NCBI GenBank assembly: GCA_017554335.1
Contig: JAFZIO010000007.1
Location: 1 to 44,659, forward strand
Origin: Bacteroidales bacterium
GTDB taxonomy: Bacteria; Bacteroidota; Bacteroidia; Bacteroidales; UBA932
DNA length: 44,659 bases
Reading direction: 5' to 3'
Below the pieces are notes generated by a model. It was not told the DNA's origin. It did no database searches and saw nothing but the letters and a program-made list of their open reading frames with translations. Shown here in pieces: positions 33,374 through 41,347 of this stretch (positions are counted from its first letter, which is position 1; every line of letters begins with the position of its first letter). Position numbers and translations under genes: made by a program.

Positions 33374-33614
33374 TGTTCCTTCGTTTTGCCTTCAACTCCT
33401 CCAAGTGGGACTCGAAGTCAAAGTCTTCGACATACCCGCTTGCTTCACCCTCTTCAATGGCAGCACGGAGAGCTGCTATTTTTTGCTCATCCTCCTCAAG
33501 CCTCCTAAGTCCGGCGCGAATCACCTCGCTGGCATTCGTGTAACGGCCGCCAAGGACACTAGCCTGGATAAAAGCGTCAAAATGAGATCCTAATGTAACA
33601 GTAGTTGTTTTCAT
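33366..33614 (-). CDS. parD: ParD-type antitoxin
   Basis: 82 residues from the ATG at 33614; a TTG three codons upstream is less likely. The N-terminal ribbon-helix-helix (TTVTLGSHFDAFIQASVLGGRYTNASEVIRAGLRRLEEDE) and an acidic helical tail that binds ParE fit the ParD/CC2985 family. It should repress its own promoter via the inverted repeat at 33637-33655. Confidence 0.9.
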   Translation of the reverse strand: MKTTTVTLGSHFDAFIQASVLGGRYTNASEVIRAGLRRLEEDEQKIAALRAAIEEGEASGYVEDFDFESHLEELKAKRRNNG

Positions 33615-33632
33615 TTCTATCAATAATTGTCA

Positions 33633-33664
33633 CAAATATAAGAAATATTCTTATACCAAACAAA
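33633..33664 (-). promoter_or_regulatory. parDE promoter with embedded operator
   Basis: Minus-strand TTTG (33661-33664), 20 nt, TATATTTG (33633-33640). Between and overlapping them is the inverted repeat TATAAGAA-ATA-TTCTTATA (33637-33655), ideally placed for repression by ParD. Confidence 0.65.
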
Positions 33665-33696
33665 GGTTGCACCCTAATTTGCCGATTGGCGGTCTC

Positions 33697-33744
33697 GGCC
33701 CCCGCTGTCGGCGGCCTTTTTATCAGGCCGACGGCAGCCGGGCC
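33697..33744. other. GC-rich imperfect hairpin
   Basis: 33697-33712 pairs with 33727-33744 in blocks GGCCC/GGGCC, GCTG/CAGC and TCGGC/GCCGA, with small bulges and a 14-nt loop. The surrounding 33665-33870 is GC-rich and has no convincing gene. Confidence 0.5.
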
Positions 33745-33870
33745 AATATAGGGCCATACCCCATTCTTGAATGACGTCACTGTTAGGTAGCCCCGGCGGC
33801 GGCCGGCCGGGGAGGAGAGCCCTATGGACGTTGCTCGCCGCAACCCGGCCGAGCCGCAGCCGCCGCGGCC

Positions 33871-34048
33871 CAAGAGCACCCTCCAGCGGGCCAGAATAGC
33901 AGGGAAACATGGCAATCGGGCCCAAGAGCACCCTCCAGCGGGCCAGAACAGCAGGGAAACATGGCAATCGGGCCCAAGAGCACCTTCCAGCGGGCCAGAA
34001 CGGCAGGGAAACAAGGCAATCGGGCCCAAGAGCGCCCTCCAGCGGGCC
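33871..34048. repeat. 52-bp tandem repeat, 3.4 copies
   Basis: Units 33871-33922, 33923-33974, 33975-34026 and a partial one at 34027-34048; they differ at only a few positions each. The 52-bp period is not a multiple of three, so frames rotate and the reading frames across it are not a repeat protein. Confidence 0.9.
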
Positions 34049-34052
34049 CACA

Positions 34053-34083
34053 TCCGTCACGTCACTCAGTAATAACGGGACTA
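34053..34083. repeat. 31-nt repeat copy B
   Basis: Matches 32419-32449 at 25 of 31 positions; five of the six differences are transitions. The two copies bracket the lipoprotein, parDE and the tandem repeats. Confidence 0.6.
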
Positions 34084-34119
34084 AAGACGGCGCTCCGTTT
34101 TTTCATACAGTAGAATATA

Positions 34120-34605
34120 CTATAACACTACTACAACTATACCCGCCGCCAGTGCCGCTGGTATCCCAAGGGCCATTCCTATCAGGGCACCTTTGATGTG
34201 AAACCAATAATCGTGGTAGGCGTCCGCCATGTCTTCCGTGCCGGGGATTACGAAATGCTTGTCGTGGCAGAACCAGATGCAGTCCAGGACCAGCGCATCG
34301 AACCAGTTGACCACCACCCACAGGGCATAAGCGGTCAGGGCTCCGCACCAGAATGTCGTGCAGCCGTTTACGTACTTTACCAGCAGTCCCAACAAGATGC
34401 CGAAGATGGCTATGGCCGTCACCTTCTTCACGTAAAACGCAATGCCGCCCGGCTTATTGCTTGCATCCACGAGCCCCAACTTCTCGCAACGCTGGATAAT
34501 GGCAGGAGGATAGTTGAAAATGATCTTGATCGGGTTACTGGACATCAAAAACACAAACAGCGTGAATATGGCGCATGCAATGAGTGATTCAATCAGGAAG
34601 GTCAT
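34120..34605 (-). CDS. Polytopic membrane protein of unknown function
   Basis: 161 residues with about four membrane helices (residues 4-22, 64-80, 88-112, 140-160). Between helices 3 and 4 is a conserved-looking polar stretch DALVLDCIWFCHDKHFVIPGTEDM followed by YHDYWFHIKG, with several His and Asp that could bind a ligand or metal. I do not recognise the family. It lies 70 nt downstream of the ZIP transporter gene on the same strand. Confidence 0.7.
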   Translation of the reverse strand: MTFLIESLIACAIFTLFVFLMSSNPIKIIFNYPPAIIQRCEKLGLVDASNKPGGIAFYVKKVTAIAIFGILLGLLVKYVNGCTTFWCGALTAYALWVVVNWFDALVLDCIWFCHDKHFVIPGTEDMADAYHDYWFHIKGALIGMALGIPAALAAGIVVVVL

Positions 34606-34675
34606 AAGCAGATGAAATTATCGATGACAAAGATCAGATAGCAGACGGCAAATCAGGCACTTACAAGGTCTTTAA

Positions 34676-35440
34676 TTATCCCATTACAACGTCCAGCACC
34701 ATCATCAGAGCAAAGCCGAGGGCAAAGCCGATGGTACCAAGATTGGAGTGTTTCCCCTCCGCCGTTTCCGGAATCAGTTCTTCAATGACCACGTAGAGCA
34801 TGGCGCCGGCGGCGAATGCCAGCAGATACGGCATCAGGGGCGTTACGGCCGATGCAAGCAGCAGAACCAGCGCTCCGCCAATCGGCTCAACTATGCCGCT
34901 GAGACTGCCGATTCCGAATGCCTTCCAGCGGCTGTTCCCGGCTGCCCTGAGCGGCATGGAAATGATTGCACCTTCGGGAATATTCTGGATAGCAATACCC
35001 AGCGACAGGGCCAAGGCTCCCGCTATGCTGAATCCGGAATTCATCGCCCCCGCGATGGCCACGCCCACGGCCATTCCTTCCGGGAAGTTGTGGATGGTGA
35101 CGGCCAGGGCCAGTTTTGTGGTACGGGAAAGGCGGCTTTGAGGGCCCTCGGCCTGGCCCGAAGCATGGATATGCGGCGTCACATAGTCAATCAACAACAG
35201 GAACGCAAAACCACCCAGCAGACCGATAACCGCCGGCCAAACATTTCCGGCCCCCATCTCCATCGAGGGAATGAGCAACGACCACACAGAGGCGGCAACC
35301 ATCACGCCCGAAGCAAAGCCCAGCAGCGCCTTCTGCAGGCGATTCGGGATTTCCTTCTTCATAAAGAAAACGAAAGCAGATCCCAGTGCCGTGCCGGCAA
35401 AAGGAATCAAAAGGGCGGTCAATATGGCTTCAATGTTCAT
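34676..35440 (-). CDS. ZIP family divalent metal transporter (GufA/ZIP11-like)
   Basis: 254 residues from the ATG at 35440; the longer frame to 35485 includes the promoter and is rejected. About eight membrane helices. The metal path is visible: HNFPEGMAVGVA (helix 4) and IQNIPEGAIISMPL (helix 5), with Gln in place of the first His, as in the GufA/ZIP11 branch. Imports zinc or similar metals across the inner membrane. Confidence 0.88.
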   Translation of the reverse strand: MNIEAILTALLIPFAGTALGSAFVFFMKKEIPNRLQKALLGFASGVMVAASVWSLLIPSMEMGAGNVWPAVIGLLGGFAFLLLIDYVTPHIHASGQAEGPQSRLSRTTKLALAVTIHNFPEGMAVGVAIAGAMNSGFSIAGALALSLGIAIQNIPEGAIISMPLRAAGNSRWKAFGIGSLSGIVEPIGGALVLLLASAVTPLMPYLLAFAAGAMLYVVIEELIPETAEGKHSNLGTIGFALGFALMMVLDVVMG

Positions 35441-35447
35441 TGCAATG

Positions 35448-35455
35448 CAAATGTA
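35448..35455 (-). promoter_or_regulatory. -7 box of the ZIP transporter gene
   Basis: Minus-strand TACATTTG, only 7 nt upstream of the ATG at 35440; predicts a very short leader and fixes the start. Confidence 0.55.
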
Positions 35456-35548
35456 CTGCTTTTCCGCCAACCCGCAAATCGCCAAATCTTGGTATTGACC
35501 GGCAATCCTATACTCCTGATCTTTGTAACAGAGGATATACTTACATCC

Positions 35549-36442
35549 TTACCCCCAAATAGTCTTATATCGGTTATTCTCCGTGAGGATGTCGATAAAG
35601 GTCTGCGTGGCTTTTTTCTGATAGACACCTTTCAGGAAATGGTAGCATCCCAGCATCCGGCTTTCCGGGTGGTCGATGGGGATAGCGGTGAGGCCTTTGA
35701 TGTCCTGGACGGCTTCTCCGGAAAGGATGGTAAGGAGCGGGCTGGACCGCACAAGATCCAGGACGGCATGAATGCTATTGTTTTCCAGACGGATATCGAG
35801 CTCTACATCGTGCCCGAACAGGACGGATTCAAGCATATCCCGCGCCTGCAGGCCCTTAAAGGGAAGCGCGAGCGGATAATGGCTCAGCACATCCACCGGG
35901 ACAGGGTTCGGACAGCCTTTGAGCTCGTCATGGCGCCCAATCAGGCAGAGACGGTTCTCGAAAAGCAGACGGGAATCAATCCGTTCATCACTGATGGAAG
36001 ATTTGTAGGCCAGGGCGATGTCCAGTTCCCGGTCCAGGAGCATTTGCTGTAATTCGGTTGTTGATGCGCTCACAAGACGGAGCCGTACGTGAGGATAACG
36101 TTTGTAAAAATCCAATATCGACTGCATCAGCAGCGGACCGAACGTATAGGTAGAACCGATACTCAAAGAGCCGGTATGCAGGTTTTTGACATCCCTGATG
36201 GTGTCAGAACACACCTGCGCCTGTTCAATTACTTTTATCGCGTGCGGGAGGAACTGCTGTCCGTAATCGCTTAAGGATACGTGTCTTGTATCACGGGTAA
36301 GCAGTTGAACGCCCAGCTCCTCCTCCAGTTTCCCGATCTGCTGGGAAATGGTACTCTGGGTGATATACAAGGACTTTGAGGCAAGCGAAAAGCTTCCGAG
36401 TTTGGCCACTTCCACGAAGTATCTTAATTGGCGCAGTTCCAT
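35549..36442 (-). CDS. LysR family transcriptional regulator
   Basis: 297 residues. N-terminal winged HTH typical of LysR (MELRQLRYFVEVAKLGSFSLAS, then LYITQSTISQQIGKLEEELG, near residues 1-45) and a periplasmic-binding-like effector domain from about residue 90 (SLSIGSTYTFGPLLMQSILDFYKRYPHVRL). It is transcribed divergently from the M49-DASS-M49 operon with 143 bp between starts, the usual geometry for a LysR activator of the adjacent genes. The inducer is unknown. Confidence 0.92.
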   Translation of the reverse strand: MELRQLRYFVEVAKLGSFSLASKSLYITQSTISQQIGKLEEELGVQLLTRDTRHVSLSDYGQQFLPHAIKVIEQAQVCSDTIRDVKNLHTGSLSIGSTYTFGPLLMQSILDFYKRYPHVRLRLVSASTTELQQMLLDRELDIALAYKSSISDERIDSRLLFENRLCLIGRHDELKGCPNPVPVDVLSHYPLALPFKGLQARDMLESVLFGHDVELDIRLENNSIHAVLDLVRSSPLLTILSGEAVQDIKGLTAIPIDHPESRMLGCYHFLKGVYQKKATQTFIDILTENNRYKTIWG

Positions 36443-36473
36443 ATGATCAAATTTAATGCATGCAAAGATAGGG

Positions 36474-36529
36474 TTATTTATCGATTTTATCTAATAATTA
36501 TATCGAAACAAACCTTATTTATCGATAAA
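36474..36529. promoter_or_regulatory. Probable LysR operator between the divergent genes
   Basis: TTATTTATCGAT occurs at 36474-36485 and 36515-36526. The second extends into the perfect palindrome TTTATCGATAAA (36518-36529), 20 nt upstream of the -7 box. The paired arrangement fits LysR recognition and activation sites. Confidence 0.55.
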
Positions 36530-36548
36530 AGGGAGACGTTATTATCCA

Positions 36549-36556
36549 TACCTTTG
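36549..36556 (+). promoter_or_regulatory. -7 box of the M49-DASS operon
   Basis: TACCTTTG, 29 nt upstream of the ATG at 36586. No good -33 TTTG is present, consistent with dependence on an activator. Confidence 0.55.
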
Positions 36557-36585
36557 CGGCGCGTTAAAAGACAATACATTACAAT

Positions 36586-38193
36586 ATGAAACATAGTTAT
36601 TTTCTTCTTGCTCTCGTCGCAGTTGCCGTCTGTGCTTGCGATAATACTCCAAAATCCGCTTTTACAAGAAAAGTGGCCGATTATGCCGTCGTTTCCATCC
36701 CGGCTCCCGACCTTAGCGGTATCTCCGACAACGGAAAGGAAGTGTTGAACCTCTACCGTTTCGCTGCCGACGAAGTGGACGCCATTTACTGGGAACAGTA
36801 TTTCGGCGACAGAAACGCTCTTCTGGATGGAATGGAAGATCCTGTGCAGAAAGAGTATGCTGCAATCAACTACGGCCCGTGGGACCGTATCAACGGGAAA
36901 TCCTTCGTCGATGGATATGCCGACCGCCTCCCCGGCGCCGGCTTCTATCCGGCCGATATGACGCGGGAGGAGTTTGATGCCTGGGACGATCCCGACAAGC
37001 TCAGTCCCTACACGATGATCCGCCGTGCAGACGACGGATCCCTGCAAGCCGTCTGGTACCACGATGTTTACAAGGAGCATATCGGTAAGATTGTCAACTA
37101 CCTGACGGCCGCAGCAGACATCACCATCAAGCCCAGCGTCAAGAAATACCTGCTGTCCAAGGCGGAGGCCCTGCAAAGCGACAATTATTATCAAAGCGGC
37201 ATCGACTGGCTGGAGATGGACGACAGCAAGATGGACCTTGTTATCGGCCCCAACGAAAATGCAGACGACCAGTTGCTGGGCGTCAAGCGCTCCTACGAAG
37301 CGTTCGTCCTGTTGAAGAACGAAGCCCGCACGGCCGAACTGATGCAGTATGTCTCCCGGATTGGAGAATTCCAGCAAGATCTTCCCGGAGACCCGGCATA
37401 CAAGACCTTCCGGCCCGGAACGGGTTCCAATATCTTCTCCTGCGATGCGATCTATTATGCAGGAAAAGCCAATGCCGGTATCAAAGTCATTGCGCTGAAC
37501 CTTCCCTTCGATTCCGACGTGCAGAAGGACAAAGGTACCCGTACAATTTTGTTGGACAATGTGATTAACGCCAAGTTCAACAGCATCGTAGCCCCTGCAG
37601 GAAACATCCTTTTATCCGGGGAAGATGCCACACACTTGTCTTCTGATGCTTTCTACTGGAATGTCGTATTCCGTGAAGTGGCCCACGGTCTTGGTGTTAA
37701 AGAGACTGTAAACGGAACAGGAAGTGTTGAACAGGCACTTGGTAATACTGCATCCACTTTCGAGGAAATCAAGGCCAATGTTGCAGGCGTCCTGCTGGTG
37801 TGCAAACTGCAGAACCATTTTGACATCCATCATATTTTCACCTGGGAAGATGCTCTGGCAACCTTCTTCGTCTCGCTCGTCCGTTCAGAACGTTTTGGCG
37901 AAGGTGCCTCCCTTGGCCGCGCCAACACAATCATCTACAACTACCTGCATGAGGCGGGAGCCTTCCAGCGCAATCCTTCCGGACAGTACTCCCTTGATTA
38001 TGGCAAGATGGAGACCGCTCTTTCTGATTTGACGGCTCTGGTCCTGGAAACTCAAGCCACGGGAGACTATGACTTCGCCATAGAGTTCGAAGCCAAGTAC
38101 TCCAAGCGCAGTGAAGATTATAGCGCCGATGTCTTGAACCTTGGCCTTGAAAAAGTCCCTGTCGACATCCGGTTCGAATTCAAGAAGAAATAG
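36586..38193 (+). CDS. M49 (dipeptidyl-peptidase III-like) lipoprotein, copy 1, altered zinc site
   Basis: 535 residues, lipoprotein signal (VAVCAC near residue 18). M49 hallmarks: INYGPWDRINGK, GAGFYPADMT, DDSKMDLVIGPNEN, GTRTILLDN, and the two active-site segments. Active Bacteroidota M49 enzymes read HEVAHGLG and EExKAD; here they are R363-E-V-A-H367 and E393-E394-I-K-A-N398. The first zinc-ligand His is Arg; the catalytic Glu, second His and Glu ligand remain. Activity is doubtful. It may bind peptides rather than cut them. First gene of an operon with the DASS transporter (15-nt gap). Confidence 0.78.
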   Translation: MKHSYFLLALVAVAVCACDNTPKSAFTRKVADYAVVSIPAPDLSGISDNGKEVLNLYRFAADEVDAIYWEQYFGDRNALLDGMEDPVQKEYAAINYGPWDRINGKSFVDGYADRLPGAGFYPADMTREEFDAWDDPDKLSPYTMIRRADDGSLQAVWYHDVYKEHIGKIVNYLTAAADITIKPSVKKYLLSKAEALQSDNYYQSGIDWLEMDDSKMDLVIGPNENADDQLLGVKRSYEAFVLLKNEARTAELMQYVSRIGEFQQDLPGDPAYKTFRPGTGSNIFSCDAIYYAGKANAGIKVIALNLPFDSDVQKDKGTRTILLDNVINAKFNSIVAPAGNILLSGEDATHLSSDAFYWNVVFREVAHGLGVKETVNGTGSVEQALGNTASTFEEIKANVAGVLLVCKLQNHFDIHHIFTWEDALATFFVSLVRSERFGEGASLGRANTIIYNYLHEAGAFQRNPSGQYSLDYGKMETALSDLTALVLETQATGDYDFAIEFEAKYSKRSEDYSADVLNLGLEKVPVDIRFEFKKK

Positions 38194-38208
38194 CATAGAC
38201 TCAAGATT

Positions 38209-39714
38209 ATGTTCAAGAATTTTACGGGCTTCAATCTTGTTCAGCAGATGCACAACCTGCGTCACAACAAGATATTTGACCCTTTAAAGACTAAGAAGAA
38301 AGTCATAGGCATGCTTGTTATTGCCGCTGTCTTTCTGGTGCTCTGGTTCCTGCCTGCGGAAGCCTTCGGGATGGATGGACTTACCCAGGTCCAGCAGAGG
38401 ATTATTGCCATATTTGTTTATGCTACACTTATGTGGGTACTGGAACTGGTTCCCGCTTGGGCGACATCGGTTTCTATCATGGTCCTGCTGCTGCTGTTTG
38501 CCTCTGATTCAGGAATAAAATGGTTATGCGACCCTGAATCAACGGGCCAGCTCCTCAGCTATAAGCAAGTAATGGCCAGTTTTGCAGACCCCGTTGTTAT
38601 GCTCTTCATCGGCGGCTTTATCCTGGCCATAGCGACGACCAAAACCGGTCTGGATGTACACCTGGCCCGGGTACTGCTCACGCCGTTCGGAAAAAAGAGT
38701 GAAAACATCCTTCTGGGCTTCATGCTCGTGACGGCCCTTTTTTCCATGTTCATCAGTAATACCGCCACTACGGCCATGATGCTCACCTTCCTCACTCCTG
38801 TGTTCAAGCAGCTTCCCGAGGCCGGGAAAGGACGTATCGCAATGGCTCTCAGCATCCCTATCGCCGCCAATCTGGGCGGAATGGGAACACCCATAGGCAC
38901 GCCTCCCAATACCATTGCGCTCAAATACCTGAACGATCCGGAAGGTCTCAATCTGGGGATCGGTTTCGGTCAGTGGATGCTTTTCATGGTTCCGCTGGTC
39001 ATCATCCTCATACTGATTGCCTGGACCATCATCAAGAAGGTGTTTCCTTTCTCCCAGAAGACCATCGAACTCAAGATAGACGGCGAGATGAAGCGTGGCG
39101 GACAGACCACGCTGGTCATCATCACCATGATTGTCACCATCCTCCTCTGGATGATGGATACCCTCACGGGTATCAACACCTACACGGTGGCCTTGATTCC
39201 CTTTGCTGTCTTCGCTATGGCCGGTATTGTCACCAAATACGACCTGGAAGAAATCAACTGGTCCGTTATCTGGATGGTTGCCGGCGGTTTTGCCCTGGGT
39301 TATGCCATGAACGGTTCCGGACTGGCCGCCCTGTTCATCAGAGCCATTCCATTTGCCGAGTTCTCACCGGTGCTGATAGTCCTCCTTTCCGGAATCATCT
39401 GCTACATTCTTTCCAATCTGATTTCCCACTCGGCCACAGCTGCACTCCTTATGCCCATCCTGGTGGTCGTATGCACGGCCATGGGCGACAAGTTGGCCGC
39501 TATCGGCGGCCCTACCACCGTTCTTATCGGAGTTGCCATCGCTTCTTCCAGCGCCATGATTCTGCCAATTTCTACACCGCCCAATGCTCTGGCATATGCG
39601 ACCAATCTGGTCCAGCAGAAGGACATGGCCCGTATGGGTATTGTCATGGGCGTAATCAGCATTGTGCTGGGTTATGTGGCCCTGATTATTGCAAGAACAC
39701 TGCATATCGTGTAA
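38209..39714 (+). CDS. SLC13/DASS family anion:Na+ symporter
   Basis: 501 residues with about twelve membrane helices, preceded by a short cytosolic segment. The first substrate/Na+ loop has the family SNT (S183-N184-T185, in ISNTATTAMM), followed by GGMGTPIGTPPNTIAL. The second symmetric loop reads S406-H407-S408 (LISHSATAALLMPI) instead of SNT, followed by ISTPPNALAYATN. DASS proteins import di- and tricarboxylates or sulfate; the altered second loop may shift specificity. It sits between two M49-like lipoproteins on one strand. Confidence 0.9.
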   Translation: MFKNFTGFNLVQQMHNLRHNKIFDPLKTKKKVIGMLVIAAVFLVLWFLPAEAFGMDGLTQVQQRIIAIFVYATLMWVLELVPAWATSVSIMVLLLLFASDSGIKWLCDPESTGQLLSYKQVMASFADPVVMLFIGGFILAIATTKTGLDVHLARVLLTPFGKKSENILLGFMLVTALFSMFISNTATTAMMLTFLTPVFKQLPEAGKGRIAMALSIPIAANLGGMGTPIGTPPNTIALKYLNDPEGLNLGIGFGQWMLFMVPLVIILILIAWTIIKKVFPFSQKTIELKIDGEMKRGGQTTLVIITMIVTILLWMMDTLTGINTYTVALIPFAVFAMAGIVTKYDLEEINWSVIWMVAGGFALGYAMNGSGLAALFIRAIPFAEFSPVLIVLLSGIICYILSNLISHSATAALLMPILVVVCTAMGDKLAAIGGPTTVLIGVAIASSSAMILPISTPPNALAYATNLVQQKDMARMGIVMGVISIVLGYVALIIARTLHIV

Positions 39715-39719
39715 TTTTG
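39712..39719 (+). promoter_or_regulatory. Possible internal -7 box before M49 copy 2
   Basis: TAATTTTG overlaps the DASS stop codon and lies 16 nt before the ATG at 39736. Copy 2 may have extra independent transcription. Confidence 0.35.
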
Positions 39720-39735
39720 TAAGTAGACAATTGTT

Positions 39736-41346
39736 ATGAAAAAGAATATTGTAATTGGCGTTCTTGCACTGGCCATTGCTGTTTCCTGTGCCCACGAACC
39801 TGACCCGGCCGACCGCCTGGTAGAGAATTATGCCCTGGTGACTATTCCCGCACCTGATCTGACCGGCATTACCGATAACGGAAAAGAAGTCTTGAGGCTT
39901 TACAGGCAAGCCGCCGACGAAGTGGATAAGATTTACTGGCAGCAGAGCTATGCCGGGGGTGAATCCCTGTTGGATGAGCTCACCTGTCCTTCGGAGAAGC
40001 TGTATGCCCAGATCAACTATGGCCCCTGGGACCGCATTGACGGAAAACCCTTCCTGAAAGGGTATCCGGACAAGCCCGCCGGCGCCTGCTTCTATCCCGC
40101 CGACATGACCCAAGAGGAGTTCGATGCCCTGGATGATCCGGACAAACTGAGTCCCTATACCTTGATTGTCCGGGAAGGGGACGCGCTGAAAACCGTTTGG
40201 TATCACGACGCCTACGCCGAATCCATCGACAAGATTGAAGGATACCTGAGCCGTGCCGCCGATGTCACCATTAAGCAGAGTGTAAGAAACTATCTTCTCA
40301 AGATGATTGACGGCCTTAAGACCGACGATTATTATGAGAGCTACAAGGCCTGGCTGGAGATGGAAGACAGCAAGATGGACCTGGTAATCGGCCCTATCGA
40401 AGCGCTTGATGACGCTCTCTATGGTACAAAAGCTTCCTACGGCTCCTATGTGCTCCTCAAGAATCTCAAACGAACCGACGAACTCAATGCCCTCAGCGCC
40501 CGTATGCCTGAATTCCAGCAGATGCTTCCCGGAGACCCCGCGAACCACGATTTCGTTCCGGGTTCCCGATCCGACATCTTCTCCTGCAACGTTCTTTACT
40601 GCAGCGGCTACACCAATGCGGGTTATAAAGTCATCGGCATCAATTTCCCGTATGATGCTAAAGTGCAGCAGGAATTAGGCACGCGTACCATTATTTTTGA
40701 CAACATTATCCGCGAGAAGTTTGACCGTACCGTATATCCCGTCGGGAAGTTACTCCTGGAAGATGTAGAACAGCCCCATGTTGATGCCAGTGCCTTCTAC
40801 TGGATTATCGTATTCCGTGAGATTGCGAAGGGTCTGGGCGTCAAGGAAACCGTAAACGGAAAGGGAACTGTTGCCGAGGCTCTTGGCAGCGAGGCCCTGG
40901 TCATGGAGAAAGCGAAATCCAATGTGCTGGGCACCTGGCTCTGCGCACAGGAGGCCGAGGCCTACCATATCTCGGCCATCTTCCGGAAGCAGGAGGTCCT
41001 GGCCACCTTCGTTGCAAATACCATCCGTTCAGCCCGTTTTGGCGCGGCAGATCCAACCGGCGTTGCTAATATCCTGGTCTACAACTATCTGCTTCAGAAC
41101 AAGGCAATCATCTGGAACGCTTCCGGCCGATATAGCATCGACTACGACAAGACCTGGTCCGCCTTGGAGAGCCTTGGTGCCGAGATACTCCGCATCCAGG
41201 CTCATGGTGACACCGATGCCGCAAAAGCCTGCATCGACAAATACGGTATTGCCGGTTTGGAGAGCCAGTCAGACAAACGGGTTCTGGAGAGAGCCGGCGT
41301 TCCGGTGGATATCCGCTTTAATCTTTGCGATAATTCTAAAAAATGA
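39736..41346 (+). CDS. M49 (dipeptidyl-peptidase III-like) lipoprotein, copy 2, zinc site lost
   Basis: 536 residues, lipobox AVSC near residue 18. Clearly paralogous to the gene at 36586 (INYGPWDRIDGKPF, DSKMDLVIGPIEA, GTRTIIFDN, GLGVKETVNGKGT). The active site is further eroded: R361-E362-I-A-K365 replaces HExxH, and E391-K392 replaces the Glu-Glu pair, so all three zinc ligands are basic residues. Only the catalytic Glu position survives. It is almost surely not a zinc peptidase. It ends 1 nt from the convergent CDF gene. Confidence 0.78.
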   Translation: MKKNIVIGVLALAIAVSCAHEPDPADRLVENYALVTIPAPDLTGITDNGKEVLRLYRQAADEVDKIYWQQSYAGGESLLDELTCPSEKLYAQINYGPWDRIDGKPFLKGYPDKPAGACFYPADMTQEEFDALDDPDKLSPYTLIVREGDALKTVWYHDAYAESIDKIEGYLSRAADVTIKQSVRNYLLKMIDGLKTDDYYESYKAWLEMEDSKMDLVIGPIEALDDALYGTKASYGSYVLLKNLKRTDELNALSARMPEFQQMLPGDPANHDFVPGSRSDIFSCNVLYCSGYTNAGYKVIGINFPYDAKVQQELGTRTIIFDNIIREKFDRTVYPVGKLLLEDVEQPHVDASAFYWIIVFREIAKGLGVKETVNGKGTVAEALGSEALVMEKAKSNVLGTWLCAQEAEAYHISAIFRKQEVLATFVANTIRSARFGAADPTGVANILVYNYLLQNKAIIWNASGRYSIDYDKTWSALESLGAEILRIQAHGDTDAAKACIDKYGIAGLESQSDKRVLERAGVPVDIRFNLCDNSKK

Positions 41347-41347
41347 A

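Noticed and set aside
33871-34048. CRISPR array
   Set aside because: The whole 52-bp unit repeats with no variable spacers and there are no cas genes nearby.
33577-34060. Proline/tryptophan-rich minus-strand proteins across the tandem repeat
   Set aside because: The 52-bp period shifts frame each unit, so the frames are artefacts of GC-rich repeats; there is no start context or homology.
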